Origin: Streptomyces uncialis
GTDB taxonomy: Bacteria; Actinomycetota; Actinomycetes; Streptomycetales; Streptomycetaceae
NCBI RefSeq assembly: GCF_001905345.1
Contig: NZ_LFBV01000006.1
Coordinates: forward strand, 1 to 64,000
Length of the DNA: 64,000 nucleotides
Direction of reading: 5' to 3'
Positions 63,941 through 64,000 of the stretch are shown here, one piece after another; the stretch's first letter is position 1, and every line of letters begins with the position of its first letter. The position numbers and the translations under genes were made by a program. A model generated the notes under the pieces. It was not told the origin of the DNA, made no database searches, and was given only the letters and a program-made list of their open reading frames with translations.

Positions 63941-64000
63941 TCAGATCTCCTTCGTGGAGGTGGGACGGCCCGCGGTCCCGGTCCCGGACCCGCTCCGGGG
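63941..64000 (-). promoter_or_regulatory. Upstream leader of ribE (riboswitch, if present, lies past the edge)
   Basis: The 60 visible bases hold the ribE ribosome site and the small hairpin CTCC-ACGAA-GGAG on the minus strand, which overlaps that site and could hide it. Streptomyces rib operons often have an FMN riboswitch here; none of its conserved core is inside the window, so it cannot be confirmed. Confidence 0.25.

Noticed and set aside
63941..64000. FMN riboswitch
   Set aside because: Expected upstream of ribE in Streptomyces, but none of the conserved aptamer core is visible in the last 60 bases.

Overview
This window is a high-GC chromosomal segment of a Streptomyces-type actinomycete. 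GC is very high at third codon positions, GTG starts and ATGA overlaps are frequent, and marker genes include rbpA with a sigma-R promoter, a conservon of the CvnABCD type, a DasR-type operator on a chitinase gene, an SCO1431-family micro-protein and a ribE-ribM-ribBA-ribH cluster. The order crr-ptsI ... rbpA-fxsA-ppm1 ... chitinase ... hisG-hisE-ribH-ribBA-ribM-ribE is the one I recall for the S. coelicolor SCO1390-SCO1443 core region. I see no insertion sequence, prophage, CRISPR array or tRNA.

Layout. At 1-75 (minus) lies the leader of an rRNA operon whose 16S gene is off the left edge. At 383-2578 are crr and ptsI, the general PTS and GlcNAc-linked phosphotransfer proteins. At 2665-8867 are a hypothetical protein, acetoacetyl-CoA synthetase, a GH31 glycosidase and a NUDIX hydrolase. 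At 9359-17312 (minus) is a conservon (sensor kinase, roadblock, DUF742, GTPase) with a 1239-aa hydantoinase/5-oxoprolinase gene placed between its third and fourth members. At 18699-26216 (minus) is a three-gene SMC/kleisin/winged-helix operon of MukFEB/JetABC-like layout without a visible nuclease partner. At 26598-28967 is pxpABC, a second, unrelated 5-oxoprolinase. At 29302-33603 are HEAT-repeat and ankyrin proteins, a small membrane protein and an FtsK-like ATPase with an abnormal P-loop. At 33823-38311 are a MocR regulator divergent from yczE, a glycerophosphodiesterase and a UMF1-type transporter. At 38578-40784 are rbpA, fxsA and the polyprenol-phosphate mannose synthase gene. At 41331-46714 are an amidohydrolase, an Lrp regulator, small proteins and an acyl-CoA dehydrogenase. 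At 47132-53639 are a GH18 chitinase, a TetR regulator, an SCO1431-family protein, an M1 peptidase, a C39-like peptidase and a P-loop kinase-like protein. At 54136-58692 are an EccA-like AAA+ protein and two CNNM/CorC-type CBS membrane proteins. At 58905-63940 (minus) are a PH-like protein, hisG, hisE, ribH, ribBA, ribM and ribE.

How it fits together. crr/ptsI and the dre-controlled chitinase belong to the chitin/GlcNAc circuit known in Streptomyces, although they sit 45 kb apart. The rib genes form a tightly coupled operon (ATGA overlaps) for riboflavin synthesis plus transport. The most unusual parts are the SMC-like operon, the conservon split by an oxoprolinase gene, the degenerate FtsK-like ATPase, a possible 65-nt sRNA near 53.75 kb, and a 33-bp perfect inverted repeat between rbpA and fxsA. 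Functional calls come from reading motifs, gene order and family knowledge; no database search was run.
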